DNA of 64,000 nt. It comes from JAPOUP01 sp965203255 (GTDB lineage Bacteria > Pseudomonadota > Alphaproteobacteria > Rhodobacterales > Rhodobacteraceae). The position numbers and the translations under genes are program-made. Each line of letters starts with the position of its first letter. Position 1 is the stretch's first letter. Of this stretch, positions 8,578-17,570 are shown piece after piece. The DNA is taken from NCBI GenBank assembly GCA_965203255.1, contig OZ241882.1, forward strand, positions 2,542,001 through 2,606,000. The letters run 5' to 3'. A model generated the notes under the pieces. The model was not told where the DNA came from and searched no databases. It saw only the letters and a program-made list of their open reading frames with translations.

Positions 8578-9723
8578 TCAAAATCCATTTCTTGGTAAGG
8601 ATTTGCCTCGAAACACCTCTCTGTCCTCAATGACTTCGAGAAGCCTACGAAATGCCAGAACGGCAGACCGACGGCCCTTGGCTTCAAGGATCGGCTCAAG
8701 AATGCCGGCATCGCGAAAGACACGGAGAATCCGGCCGGCCGTGGGAGTTGGAATTGCCGCCTGCAAGACGAAGTCCGCACTTCGGAAGATCGGCGTTTCG
8801 AATACCCAGTCCAGAGCAAAGACTGCGTATGGGGACCGGGTCAACCTGACTACGTGCTCTTTCATGTCGTTATACAGGTCGATGATCCGTTGAGTCCGAG
8901 CCAGATGGTCCTCAGCCTGCATTCGGATGGCGTAGAGAAAGAACCGGCACCAACCCGTCCAGTCGTCATCGCGGGAAACTGAGATCAGACCATCGAAATA
9001 GGCGTCGCGGTGTGCCTCGAAGAAAGCGCTTATGTAGAACATAGGAAACCGGATGAGGCCAGCTCGCCACAGAAACAGAGGCACGATCATGCGCCCTAGG
9101 CGGCCATTGCCGCCATGAAATGGATGCAAGGCTTCGAATTCGGCATGCAGCACGGCGAGTTGTATCAACCTGTCGTGCCCTCCGCTATGAAAATAACGCT
9201 CCCAATTGTCCATTGCCTCGGGAAGCCTGTCCGCTTCAACCGGAATGAACCGCGCCTCTCCGACGGAACATCCCGGCGGACCGATCCAGCTGGGAATGCG
9301 TCGGTACTCGCCTGGCGAATTCCCCTGGCCTCTGACTCCTGTCAGCAACACTTCATGCGCCTGCCGTATCAGCTGTTGGGAGAATGGCAGTGTCTCGAGC
9401 AGTTTCCCTGAATGGCGCATGGCGGCATGACAGTTGAGCACCTCGTGAATGTCAGCACGGCGAGCGGGTAAATCGGGATCCAGTCCCGCTTCAGATTCCA
9501 GCACCTGCCAAATGGTAGCCTGAGTGCCTTCGATCCGCGACGAGAGCACCGCCTCCCGGACAGTTAGAGGCGCAAGCAAGGCACCAGGATTGGGAATCGC
9601 GGCCAACACTCCATCATAGCGGGCGAGTGCTGCCGCAGCAGGACCGATATGCGGCACCAGGTTCCGCCAATTGAGCCGCTCTTCAGGTGGAAAGCGGCCG
9701 ACATGGTATTGGATGGCTGGCAT
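8578..9723 (-). CDS. Fic family protein (class II, N-terminal inhibitory motif)
   Basis: Protein of 381 residues. The inhibitory motif SSRIEG (61-66) precedes the Fic core, as in class II Fic AMP-transferases, which keep their own activity in check. The Fic motif at 200-211 is HPFHGGNGRLGR. The catalytic His and the GNGRxxR anion-binding part are intact, but the usual acidic residue (HxFxD/EGNGR) is Gly, which would weaken Mg2+ binding. The C-terminal ~100 residues resemble the winged-helix region found in this subgroup. These enzymes usually modify target proteins with AMP in the cytoplasm. It lies about 90 bp upstream of the HEPN/MNT pair on the same strand. Confidence 0.88.
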   Translation of the reverse strand: MPAIQYHVGRFPPEERLNWRNLVPHIGPAAAALARYDGVLAAIPNPGALLAPLTVREAVLSSRIEGTQATIWQVLESEAGLDPDLPARRADIHEVLNCHAAMRHSGKLLETLPFSQQLIRQAHEVLLTGVRGQGNSPGEYRRIPSWIGPPGCSVGEARFIPVEADRLPEAMDNWERYFHSGGHDRLIQLAVLHAEFEALHPFHGGNGRLGRMIVPLFLWRAGLIRFPMFYISAFFEAHRDAYFDGLISVSRDDDWTGWCRFFLYAIRMQAEDHLARTQRIIDLYNDMKEHVVRLTRSPYAVFALDWVFETPIFRSADFVLQAAIPTPTAGRILRVFRDAGILEPILEAKGRRSAVLAFRRLLEVIEDREVFRGKSLPRNGF

Positions 9724-10460
9724 CAGTTCTTCCCGACTTCCATAGCCTCAACACTCGTGGCAATCGCCTTCTTCAGCCTCGATTCCCGATTCGGCCTCTT
9801 CATGGATGCAGGGCGACCAACCGCTCAGTTGTGCCATCACTCGGCTCACCTCCGTTGTCGATCTATGGATCACCATCGTATCGGCCGGAGGCCAGGATAT
9901 GGCCATACGCAGGTATAGTCAGCACCGTTGCGTCCCCGCAGAAACCGGGAACAGCGTGTTTGCCATCAACGCTTCCAAATCATGCAAGGTGTATCGTTGG
10001 TCGCGGAACCTGCCCCTTCCCTTGTACCGCGCCAGGAACCGAAGGCAGACGGGATCCTGTTGCATGAACCGCCAAATGGGCCATAGACCCGAAGCGAATT
10101 CAACACCAGCTTCTCGATCAACACCCGGATTAAGTGACGGAACTCACGGAATTCCCCGCTCCTTTTGCTCTCCAATCGCTCCGACCAGAACGGAAAGCGC
10201 TCATTGACCCGACCAGGATCGCGAAGCGCAGGGGAACTTTCATTGCCCACCCGGGCATTGCCATCATATGGACCATCTGTCATGACCCACAACCGTCAAG
10301 CGTTGCGCAAGGATGGTGCTTTGGTGGAATACGATCCAATGCTCGGTCATTACGCTCGAACAATCCACCCTATGGTCAGCTGCCAAACCTTGATCAAAGG
10401 ACTGTCCTAGAGGGCCCCCTGCCAAACGCAAGAGTCGTCCCAACGGATATCGTCCGGAAC
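9724..10460. other. No intact gene seen
   Basis: About 740 bp upstream of the Fic gene. Short open frames exist on both strands, but none has a recognisable domain, a ribosome-binding site and codon use together. It may contain the Fic/HEPN/MNT promoter and decayed genes. Nothing specific can be supported. Confidence 0.4.
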
Positions 10461-11066
10461 TCAAAACCGCTCGATCACGTAGACCTTGGAGTTCAGTCCC
10501 AGTTTGGATAGATGTGGGCCGTACTCCTCTCCCAACAGCCGCGCCTTGCCAGACTTCATATAGCTGTGAAGCCTTTCCTCGTATTCCGGCTCGGCCAGTG
10601 CATGATCATTGTAACTGAGTACAAAGAGTCCGCCAGACATCAGTGCGTCCATGATCCGGTCAACAACGGAGACTGGTGCGGCGCCGCAACCGATGACGCC
10701 GATCGCGGCGATCACCGAGTATCCGACCGGCGCCGGGGCACCTGGTTCAATCTGTTCGAGGCTTCGGTAAATGCCCTTTTCCCTCGCACCCGCTAGCATC
10801 TCTGACGAGGGGTCAACACCATCGATCGTCGAGAATCCAACCTCGCGCAACGCCTCGCCAGAAATTCCCGTACCACAACCAAAATCCAGAATTGGTTCGT
10901 CCATGTCGGCTACATGGTTGGCGAGCAGCCTCGCCGCCCTTGCAGGCGTTGCGTATCCTTCTTTGGTAACGTCAGCATCATATTGACTTGACCAGCGGTC
11001 ATAAAACTCGCGGGTCTCATCCTGCCCGCCAAGCTGATAGACCCTGTCGAAGAAACTCTCGATCAT
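10461..11066 (-). CDS. Class I SAM-dependent methyltransferase
   Basis: Protein of 201 residues. The SAM-binding motif I is DFGCGTGISGEAL, preceded by the helix ATPARAARLLANHV and followed by the acidic strand end DGVDPSSEML. The hydrophobic strand FVLSYNDHAL matches motif III. The N-terminus FYDRWSSQYDADV resembles the small Williams-Beuren-like methyltransferases. The start at 11066 is chosen because AAGGGG lies about 10 nt upstream; a longer frame reaches 11141. The substrate is unknown. It stands alone on the minus strand between decayed regions. Confidence 0.82.
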   Translation of the reverse strand: MIESFFDRVYQLGGQDETREFYDRWSSQYDADVTKEGYATPARAARLLANHVADMDEPILDFGCGTGISGEALREVGFSTIDGVDPSSEMLAGAREKGIYRSLEQIEPGAPAPVGYSVIAAIGVIGCGAAPVSVVDRIMDALMSGGLFVLSYNDHALAEPEYEERLHSYMKSGKARLLGEEYGPHLSKLGLNSKVYVIERF

Positions 11067-11385
11067 CCCAAAATTACCCCTTACGGCCTCCCTGGATGTT
11101 GGAAGCTGGGCACTCCCTTTCCATGTCCATAGTAACCCCACAGTGGCAGATTACGTCCGAAAGGACAAGCACACGGCCTCGTCCGATCCCAGGTCCCAAT
11201 CCGAGTTCCGCCGATCGGGACGGAAGCTTGGTTATGCCTCGAACGCCGCACCCCATCACAACAATCCGCCCTAATTAACTCCCAGGCAGATACGGGTCAG
11301 AAGCGTTCCGATTCCGGAAACCAGGGTTACGCATCTGATTGGTCGGTGATATATCATCAAATATATCTTACGGTTACCGTTCGCG
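11067..11385. other. Intergenic, nothing recognised
   Basis: About 320 bp separating the methyltransferase from the decayed TRAP genes on the plus strand. No open frame with a recognisable domain and no clear regulatory repeat were found. Confidence 0.35.
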
Positions 11386-11911
11386 GTGCGGATTTTGACT
11401 GCTCTTCGCGACTGGATCGAAGGCGCGTTCAAGCTGGCCGGCGCGGTTCCTTTTTACGACCACGATTGCCGCAGTCTCGCTCGAGATCGTCATGCGTTAT
11501 CTCTTCAACCAGCCGAATTTTGGGCCGAGCCGATAGCGCGGAACGCGATGATCTGGATGGTCATCCTCGGCCTCGCTGTCGGCGTTCGGCAGAAGGAGGA
11601 CATCTGTGTCGATTTCATCACCGATCATATGACCGGAACGCTCAGGCTAGTCGTTGCATGGATGCGGATCGCTCTACTTCTCGGTTTCTCCGGTGTGTTC
11701 CTGTTTCACCGAAGCCAGATGGCAAGGACGAACATGCGCCAGACGATCACCGGTCTCGACATACCGGCGGGACCGGTCCAGCTGGTCGTTCCAATAGCCA
11801 CGGTCGGAATGGTCAGGTTCGCAGTCGAACTGATCGCAAAACGTGACTGGAGCAGGTTCCGATGGAGCACTGGGTTCTCTTCGGCGTCCTCATTGTGACG
11901 CTGATCAAAGG
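11386..11911 (+). pseudogene. TRAP transporter small permease (DctQ), frameshifted, plus first codons of a DctM gene
   Basis: The frame opens as a DctQ-like protein (LRDWIEGAFKLAGAV), shifts to another frame for a typical first membrane region (TTTIAAVSLEIVMRYLFNQP), then returns to the first frame for the rest (QKEDICVDFITDHMTG onward). At least two indels are therefore present. At 11862 a DctM-like start reads MEHWVLFGVLIVTLI and breaks after about 15 codons, where a citrate lyase-like fragment begins. The family supplies the small and large membrane subunits of organic-acid TRAP importers. This locus can no longer make either subunit. Confidence 0.7.
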
Positions 11912-12529
11912 GCCGGAGTCCGCGCAATCCTGTTGCCGGATTGCCGGTGCGCTGACGAGAACCGGGCCGTAGATGCGGTGATGCGGGAAATCGAGCGTGA
12001 TTCGGAACTTGACACAATTGCGCTGATCCCGATCATCGAATCGGCAGTCGGCGTTCTGTCCGCACATGAGATTGCCTCAGCGGCGGCACGTGTGGAGTTT
12101 CTTGCATTTGGGATTGAGAACTACCTGTCAGATATTGAAGCGACCATGGACCGGGACCTCCTCGATAACGCGGCGCGGACCATAGTGCATGGCGCGCGTG
12201 CGGGAGGAAAGTTGCCGATGGTGGTCCCTGAATCATTGGCTAATCTGCGCGATATGACGGTGTATGAGACCGCCGCCCGCAAGGGGCGCACCATGGGTTC
12301 TGTCGGTGGTTTTGCCGTTCATCCGGATCAGGTAACGGTACTGAACAGAGTCTTTAGTCCGTCACTGGACGAAGTGAACTGGGCCAGGAAAGTGATCGAT
12401 AGAGGTCGGAAAGCGGCTGGCTCGGGTCTCGGGGCCGTAACGCTCGAGGGTCAGATGATAGATCTTCCAATTGTCTTACGTGCAAAACGCCTTCCCGAGA
12501 GACATGCTTCGGTTCAGGACCGCGAATGA
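11909..12529 (+). pseudogene. HpcH/HpaI aldolase / citrate lyase beta (CitE)-like, 5'-truncated
   Basis: About 205 codons match the C-terminal two thirds of a CitE-like TIM-barrel lyase: VRAILLPDC, IALIPIIESAVGVL with the conserved Glu, VEFLAFGIENYLSDI and GSVGGFAVHPDQVTVLN. The N-terminal third, including the first barrel strands, is missing. The 5' boundary is fused to the first codons of a DctM gene, which indicates a single large deletion that removed nearly all of dctM and the start of citE. The gene runs directly into the GntR-type regulator with a 4-bp overlap, as expected of a former operon. Confidence 0.7.
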
Positions 12530-13258
12530 AACGTCAACGACCGGTCTCTGCTGGAACGAGCGGCATAGAGGCACCGGGCAATTCCGATCACACTGCGTTG
12601 CTGCTTAAGGAGCGCGCTTACCAATCCTTGCGAAAGCGACTCCTGTCAGACGGATTTGCGCCTAGCTCAATGATCGACGATGGTCGGGAGGCGGAACTCC
12701 TTGGCGTCAGCCGAACGCCCGTAAGGGAGGCGTTGCTCCTGCTCCAAGCCGAAGGGTTCGTTGAACTCATGCCGCGACGTGGCGTACGCGTAGTGCCCAT
12801 CACGAGGAAGGATTACCCGCAAAGTCCTCTGCATCCTGACGGTGCTTTAGGTTGCCGCGGTAGTCCTGATTGCCGCGGACCGACCCGATGAACTGAAGCT
12901 TGAGCCGCTGCTTGAGGCTTGTGCCGGAATGGATGTCGCACTCGATAGCGACGACCCTGACGAATGGCTGGAAGCGGATGAACTGTTTCACCGAGGTCTC
13001 CTGTCGCTCTCCGGCAACCGGCATCTTTCCGAAACTGGCATCCAGTTCCGGGAGAAAATCAAGCGCGGCCATTTCGTCGTTTCACGACTGTTTCCCCGCA
13101 GCCGGAGAATACGGTCAACTGCAATCCACAAGCGGCTGGTCGACCTGCTGCTAAGCGGCAATTCCGAATGCGCTGTCGCCGCGCACCGCGCACAGCATGA
13201 GGATGGTGAAAGCGAAATCATCGCAACCCTTGAGTGCGCGAAACTGGATAGCCTCTGA
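12526..13258 (+). pseudogene. GntR family regulator (FCD subfamily), frameshifted
   Basis: The first frame encodes a winged-helix DNA-binding domain (RAYQSLRKRLLSDGFAPSS, then LLGVSRTPVREALLLLQAEG and PRRGVRVVPI) and is broken near 12825. A second frame, about 12880-13258, continues the ligand-binding FCD domain (ADELFHRGLLSLSGNRHL, with the metal-binding-type His, and AVAAHRAQHEDGE). The two parts together are about the length of a normal regulator, so a single frameshift region inactivates it. It would have controlled the neighbouring TRAP/CitE catabolic genes. Confidence 0.75.
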
Positions 13259-13284
13259 AATTCCCGAAATTTTCCCAGCCCGCC

Positions 13285-13735
13285 GTTCAGAGTGAATGCG
13301 GATGTCGATGCAAACTGCCATGCTCGACATCCTTGGTATCGGCGAAATCAGGACCATAGGGCATGGTTCCGCGCCATTCACCGATGTGCAATCAAACCTG
13401 CCCCCGTAACTTTCTCCGCGACCTTTGATGGCTGCAGGACCGGCAACCCGGCGTCTTTCGGCGCTATCCCAACCCTGAACGCCGCTGGCCTCGGCCAGCA
13501 ACCCTGGACGTTTGCTGGAAAGTCGTTCGACCCCTTGGCTCACACCGGTATCCTGGACCTGTCGGTCTCTTGGCGCGGCTTCGCCGACGTCGCTCCAACT
13601 GGCGCTCCAACTGGCGCTCCCGCTCCTCCCGCTGAAGCCAGAGCTGGGAGGAGGAACGTGGAAGGATTCGAGAAAGCGGCGCATACCGATTGCCTACACC
13701 CACTGATCACTGCCATCGACGCCGTTTGACCGGGC
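13285..13735 (+). pseudogene. Unidentified decayed coding segment
   Basis: Two frames joined by a frameshift near 13395 look coding. The first reads MQTAMLDILGIGEIRTIG and FTDVQSNLPP; the second reads PVTFSATFDGCRTGNPASFG and IPTLNAAGLGQQPW. I do not recognise the family. The segment also contains a 12-bp tandem repeat near 13594 (CTCCAACTGGCG twice), which encodes Pro-Thr-Gly-Ala repeats if translated. It is probably another lost member of the TRAP/CitE/GntR cluster. Confidence 0.3.
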
Positions 13736-13812
13736 AAAGAGGCCGAATTGGGGAAGGCACGGGTGTTCCTGAACGGCCAGCTGATCCGGTCCCCAGCTTT
13801 CCCCGGCCCTGT

Positions 13813-14796
13813 TCAGGGGGGCAACGAACGATCGAGGCTGTAGACATCCCGGACCGCGGCATAGGTGTCGTGCCAGGCACGGAAGGCTGGGTGGGCATAG
13901 TATCTCCGGCTGAGCCGGGTACCAAGTTTCCTGCTCCAAGGCTTCTTCCGGCCCATGTAGTGCCAGATTCCCGGATTCTCCAAAGCCTCCTTCAATTCCT
14001 CTCGGGCGACCCGCGGCCAATCGCCGTCCCGCGCAAGCGGTTTCAGGTTCCAGGCAACGTGCAGTCGAGCGCAGCGGCCTGCGAAAAACTCGTTGAGACG
14101 GTCCTGGTCCGGAAGGTGTTCCAGATATGGCTCAAGCCCTGCGATGTCGCAGAGCGGGGCTGACCGGCGGGGGGGGGGGGTATTCTTTATGGCGTCGCAG
14201 TCCATGACAAGAACGCCGCTGTTGAAATACATGTCACCAGGCCGCATCCCCATGTGCAGCAGGCGTCTGAGGAGCGATTGCCTGCGACGGCGGGAATGGC
14301 GGGGCCGCAGGATCTCCTTTGCTCTTATGCGCGTCAGGCGACCTTTCGGCGTCCGCAGCGTCCAACTGGTGTCCACGCCTATGTCCATGGCAGCCGCTAG
14401 GGGCATGCCGTCCATGTCGGTGGCCATCAGCTCCCGGACATCCCTCATGACGAGCGTGTCCGCGTCAATGAACACGCATCTCCCCTGCACCAGCCAAGGG
14501 AGCTGTAGCGGGAGCAGGCTGATGGCTGGCCAGCGGACGCGGCGATCGTTCCTGAAGTCCTTGATGCCCGATGGAGAGATGAATGGGCGGACATCGACGG
14601 CGGCGCCGCATGTCTCACCTACCTTTCGTAGGGTTTCATGATCCGACGGTTCGAGTCCGTCGCCGTAAACGATGATCTCAAGCGGCGCGGTGGTCCGCTC
14701 ACATAGCGAATGGATCGAGACGACCGCCGGTACCAGATAGTTCCGGTCCACGCCGTAAGCCACTTTGACGGCGCTCACGCCAGCTTTCCGTTCCAT
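13813..14796 (-). CDS. Glycosyltransferase family 8 protein
   Basis: Protein of 327 residues resembling the GT8 family (LgtC/GspA type), which moves a sugar from a nucleotide sugar onto lipopolysaccharide-like or other acceptors at the cytoplasmic side. Readable signatures are the N-terminal VAYGVDRNYLVPAVVSIHSL, the DxD metal site CVFIDADTLVM, MYFNSGVLVMDCD and the C-terminal HYMGRKKPW. The start at 14796 is supported by AGGAGG 6 nt upstream. The coding strand contains a run of 12 C (14169-14180) between residues MDCDAIKNT and the following Pro/Arg, which could make expression phase-variable. Currently the frame is open. Confidence 0.85.
   Translation of the reverse strand: MERKAGVSAVKVAYGVDRNYLVPAVVSIHSLCERTTAPLEIIVYGDGLEPSDHETLRKVGETCGAAVDVRPFISPSGIKDFRNDRRVRWPAISLLPLQLPWLVQGRCVFIDADTLVMRDVRELMATDMDGMPLAAAMDIGVDTSWTLRTPKGRLTRIRAKEILRPRHSRRRRQSLLRRLLHMGMRPGDMYFNSGVLVMDCDAIKNTPPPRRSAPLCDIAGLEPYLEHLPDQDRLNEFFAGRCARLHVAWNLKPLARDGDWPRVAREELKEALENPGIWHYMGRKKPWSRKLGTRLSRRYYAHPAFRAWHDTYAAVRDVYSLDRSLPP
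14169..14180. repeat. 12-nt poly-G/poly-C tract inside the GT8 gene
   Basis: An uninterrupted run of 12 G on the plus strand, which is 12 C in the coding strand of the glycosyltransferase gene. Slippage of one or two bases would frameshift the protein after about two thirds of its length. Length heterogeneity among cells cannot be judged from one sequence. Confidence 0.9.
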
Positions 14797-15055
14797 CAGA
14801 CATCCTCCTGGCATCCCGCGTGGCATCGCCTCGAATAGACCATGGTTGGCCAAAACCTAACATAGGCACCGAATCCGCAATAGGGAACTCCATATCGCCC
14901 GTTTCCTGCTGCGCGAACGTGCACCTGAGACAAAACCGGTCCGGAATGGACCCGAAACCCTGTTCCCGCGTCGATTCCGGTCGAACCCGCCAACGAAGGC
15001 GCGGGCAGTCACATTGCCAGCCTGGTCTGGTATGTGCGATCCATGGTTGAACACG

Positions 15056-16108
15056 CTAATGTGGCAATTCTATCTGCATCTTGACCTCGCCCGGCGGACC
15101 CGAAGCCGCGAATTCGAATGCATGAACGCTCTCCTCGAAGCTGAATGTTCTCGTAATCAAGGGCTTCACATCTATCGTGCCTGAGGTAAGCAGGGCGAGG
15201 CAGCGGGGAAATGTATGGGCGTAGCGAAAGATGTTCTCCACCCTGGCCTCGCGCACCATAGCCGCACCCGCATCATACGCGATCGGCCCGGACTGCCCGC
15301 CGATCATGACCACACAGCCACCTGGACAGAGTGGCTCGAACACCCTGGCAGCTGCGTCTGACGATCCTGTCGCCTCGAAAACGATGTCCGCGCCCCAGCC
15401 GTCGGTGTCCCTGAGCACGCGCTTGGATACGCTGTCATTGACAGCGTGGACTGCGGTAATCGCCGGACTTAGGCTCTCGGCGATCCGGAGTTTTTCCTCC
15501 GCTATGTCCGCGATGAAAACTCTGGCGCAGCCCGCCGCCAAAGCGGAGAGCGCGGTGACCAGGCCAATCGGTCCGGCACCGAGCACTGTCGCGGTGTCTC
15601 CAGGCCTGATCCGCGCTTTGGAAGCAGCGTGAACGCCAACGGCAAGGGGCTCGACCATGGCCGCCTCCGGAAATCCCACAACATCCGGCAGACGGAAAGT
15701 AAACGTTTCCGGATGGACGCAGGTCGGGCGCAGAATTCCATGCACTGGAGGAGTTGCCCAGAACCGGACCGCCGGATCCACATTGTACATACCAAGACGG
15801 GTGGCTTTAGAGTTCGGATCCGGAATTCCCGGCTCCATGCAGACTCTGTCGCCCTGCTTGAGCAGAGTAACTTCAGAACCGGTCTCTATAACCGTTCCAC
15901 TAGCCTCATGGCCAAGAATCATTGGCTTTCGGACGACAAAGGGGCCAATTCTTCCGTGCGTATAGTAGTGAACGTCAGAGCCGCAGATACCGACTGTGTG
16001 AAGCTTGATACGCACGTCCCTGGGGCCAAGCGATTGTTCTGCGGCATCAATCGCCGGAAAGTCCCGCAGCGAAACTTCGTTCTTTCTTTCAAGCACAAGT
16101 GACTTCAT
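15056..16108 (-). CDS. Zinc-dependent NAD alcohol dehydrogenase, xylitol/sorbitol dehydrogenase-like
   Basis: Protein of 350 residues in the medium-chain dehydrogenase family. Catalytic-zinc segments GICGSDVHYY and ILGHEASG are present. The structural-zinc lobe has no Cys cluster: it reads EPGIPDPNSKATRLGMYN followed by FWATPPVHG, the form seen in bacterial xylitol dehydrogenases. The coenzyme fold is VLGAGPIGLVTALSALAAG. It would oxidise a polyol to a ketose with NAD in the cytoplasm. The gene stands alone between the GT8 gene and the decayed nitrilase gene. Confidence 0.88.
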   Translation of the reverse strand: MKSLVLERKNEVSLRDFPAIDAAEQSLGPRDVRIKLHTVGICGSDVHYYTHGRIGPFVVRKPMILGHEASGTVIETGSEVTLLKQGDRVCMEPGIPDPNSKATRLGMYNVDPAVRFWATPPVHGILRPTCVHPETFTFRLPDVVGFPEAAMVEPLAVGVHAASKARIRPGDTATVLGAGPIGLVTALSALAAGCARVFIADIAEEKLRIAESLSPAITAVHAVNDSVSKRVLRDTDGWGADIVFEATGSSDAAARVFEPLCPGGCVVMIGGQSGPIAYDAGAAMVREARVENIFRYAHTFPRCLALLTSGTIDVKPLITRTFSFEESVHAFEFAASGPPGEVKMQIELPH

Positions 16109-16365
16109 GGATTCCCATTCCCGAATTCACGCAGCGAGCGTGACAAGAGCCTACCAAACAGTTCAACTGGCTGGCCACCTTGGTTTCCAGTGCGATACGT
16201 GCACATGGTCTATATTCCCGAGAAACCTGGCACGCTCTCCCCATCCCCAGCGAACCTATGCCACCCATGAACGTTGATGGCTAGAGCTAGCCCATCGGTT
16301 CCAACACCCGGAAATGGCAGTGGCGTCCATCACGATGGCGGTGCATAAGCGCGGTCATGGGTCAG

Positions 16366-17163
16366 TTAAGGAATCCGTCGACGCGCAAACTCCACTTCAC
16401 CGAGATCGGCTTCGACGAACGTCACTCCCGGCGAAGGGCCGCTATCCGCGATGATCTCACCGCAAGGCGAGATCGCCAGTGAATGCCCGTAGGTCCGACG
16501 CGCTTTGCCCAAGTGGGCCGGATGCTCGCCGCATTGAGCGGGGGGTGAATACATAGGTTCCGTTCTCAATAACCCTGGCGCACAGGAGCGGTTCCCAATG
16601 TGCAGCTCCAGTGACAGGTGAGAACGCCGATGGTATCGTAACGACCTGCGCTCCAGCATGCGCCAACGTCCGGTAAAGTGCCGGAAAGCGCAGGTCATAG
16701 CAGATCGTCATTCCTGTCCTGGCTAGAGGAGTGTCTGCAACGACCGCATGATCTCCGGGCCGGCAGCTGGAGGATTCGCGATAGGTTTCAGAGTCCGAGG
16801 TCGCAACGTCGAACATATGGATCCTGTCGTATCTCGCGGCGAGGGGACCATCGGGAGCGATCAGGAACGAACGATTGACGAAGCGTCCATCCTGACCTTC
16901 GGACTTCAGTGCCAGCGAGCCGACCAACAGCCACACCCCTGCGCGCGCTGATTCATCCCGCAAAGCGGCGAGTGTCCTGTCCTCCGCTTCATGACACAGG
17001 ACTTCGACCTGCCGGGCCCGCCTGGTCGAGACCCAGTTCGTGACTTCAGGGGTTAGGATCAGTTGGGCTCCCCTTCCGCCGCCTGCACAACGAAATTCCG
17101 CGTGACAGGCAAATTGGAAACTGGATCATCGGAGGACGTGATCTGAATGAAGGCGGCACGCAT
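16366..17163 (-). pseudogene. Carbon-nitrogen hydrolase (nitrilase family, Nit2-like), frameshifted
   Basis: The gene begins at 17163 (MRAAFIQITSSDDPVSNLPV) and breaks near 17070. It resumes in another frame as QLILTPEVTNWVSTRR, with the family's catalytic Glu, and continues through the Cys motif GMTICYDLRFPALYRTLA. Near 16540 it shifts again to AQCGEHPAHLGKARRTYGHS and the C-terminal end. Three pieces thus reconstruct a ~265-residue omega-amidase/nitrilase-like hydrolase with two frameshifts. In related bacteria this gene follows a glutaredoxin gene, as here. Confidence 0.8.
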
Positions 17164-17421
17164 ATCAATCCGCGGGAAGGGTATCGAGGAACCCTTCAGA
17201 CTGAGTTCACGCAGTTCATCGAAGCCGCCGACATGATCGCCGCCGACGAAGACCTGCGGAACGGTTTTCCGACCACCCGACCTTTGCATCATTTCAGGCC
17301 GTCGGTTCGGAGTCCTTGCAAGGTCTATTTCCTCAAAGGAAATCCCTTTCTCGGTGAACAACCGTTTGACTGCAATGCAATAGCCGCACTGAAATGAAGT
17401 GTATATCTCGACTGATTTCAT
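17059..17421 (-). CDS. grxC: Glutaredoxin 3-like protein with lost stop codon
   Basis: Thiol-disulfide oxidoreductase of the glutaredoxin family. MKSVEIYTSFQCGYCIAVKR carries the CxxC active site, here CGYC rather than the usual CPYC. KTVPQVFVGGDHVGGFDEL holds the cis-Pro and glutathione-binding GG region. A normal GrxC ends around residue 85. In this sequence the frame runs on without a stop into the first 34 codons of the nitrilase gene and stops at 17059. The C-terminal residues RELSLKGSSIPFPRID are atypical. The product may still work as a glutaredoxin with a tail. Confidence 0.75.
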   Translation of the reverse strand: MKSVEIYTSFQCGYCIAVKRLFTEKGISFEEIDLARTPNRRPEMMQRSGGRKTVPQVFVGGDHVGGFDELRELSLKGSSIPFPRIDMRAAFIQITSSDDPVSNLPVTRNFVVQAAEGEPN

Positions 17422-17570
17422 TGTTACCCGCACTGAGTCCTGGCGAGCGGCTTCAGGACCATATCGCAACTCACGAAGAGTATTAATCTGACCTGTGGGG
17501 ACTCGATATCGGCTTTGCATCCAGAATCGAACACCTTACGAAGCTTGCTGAAGCCGAATTGCCGCAGACC

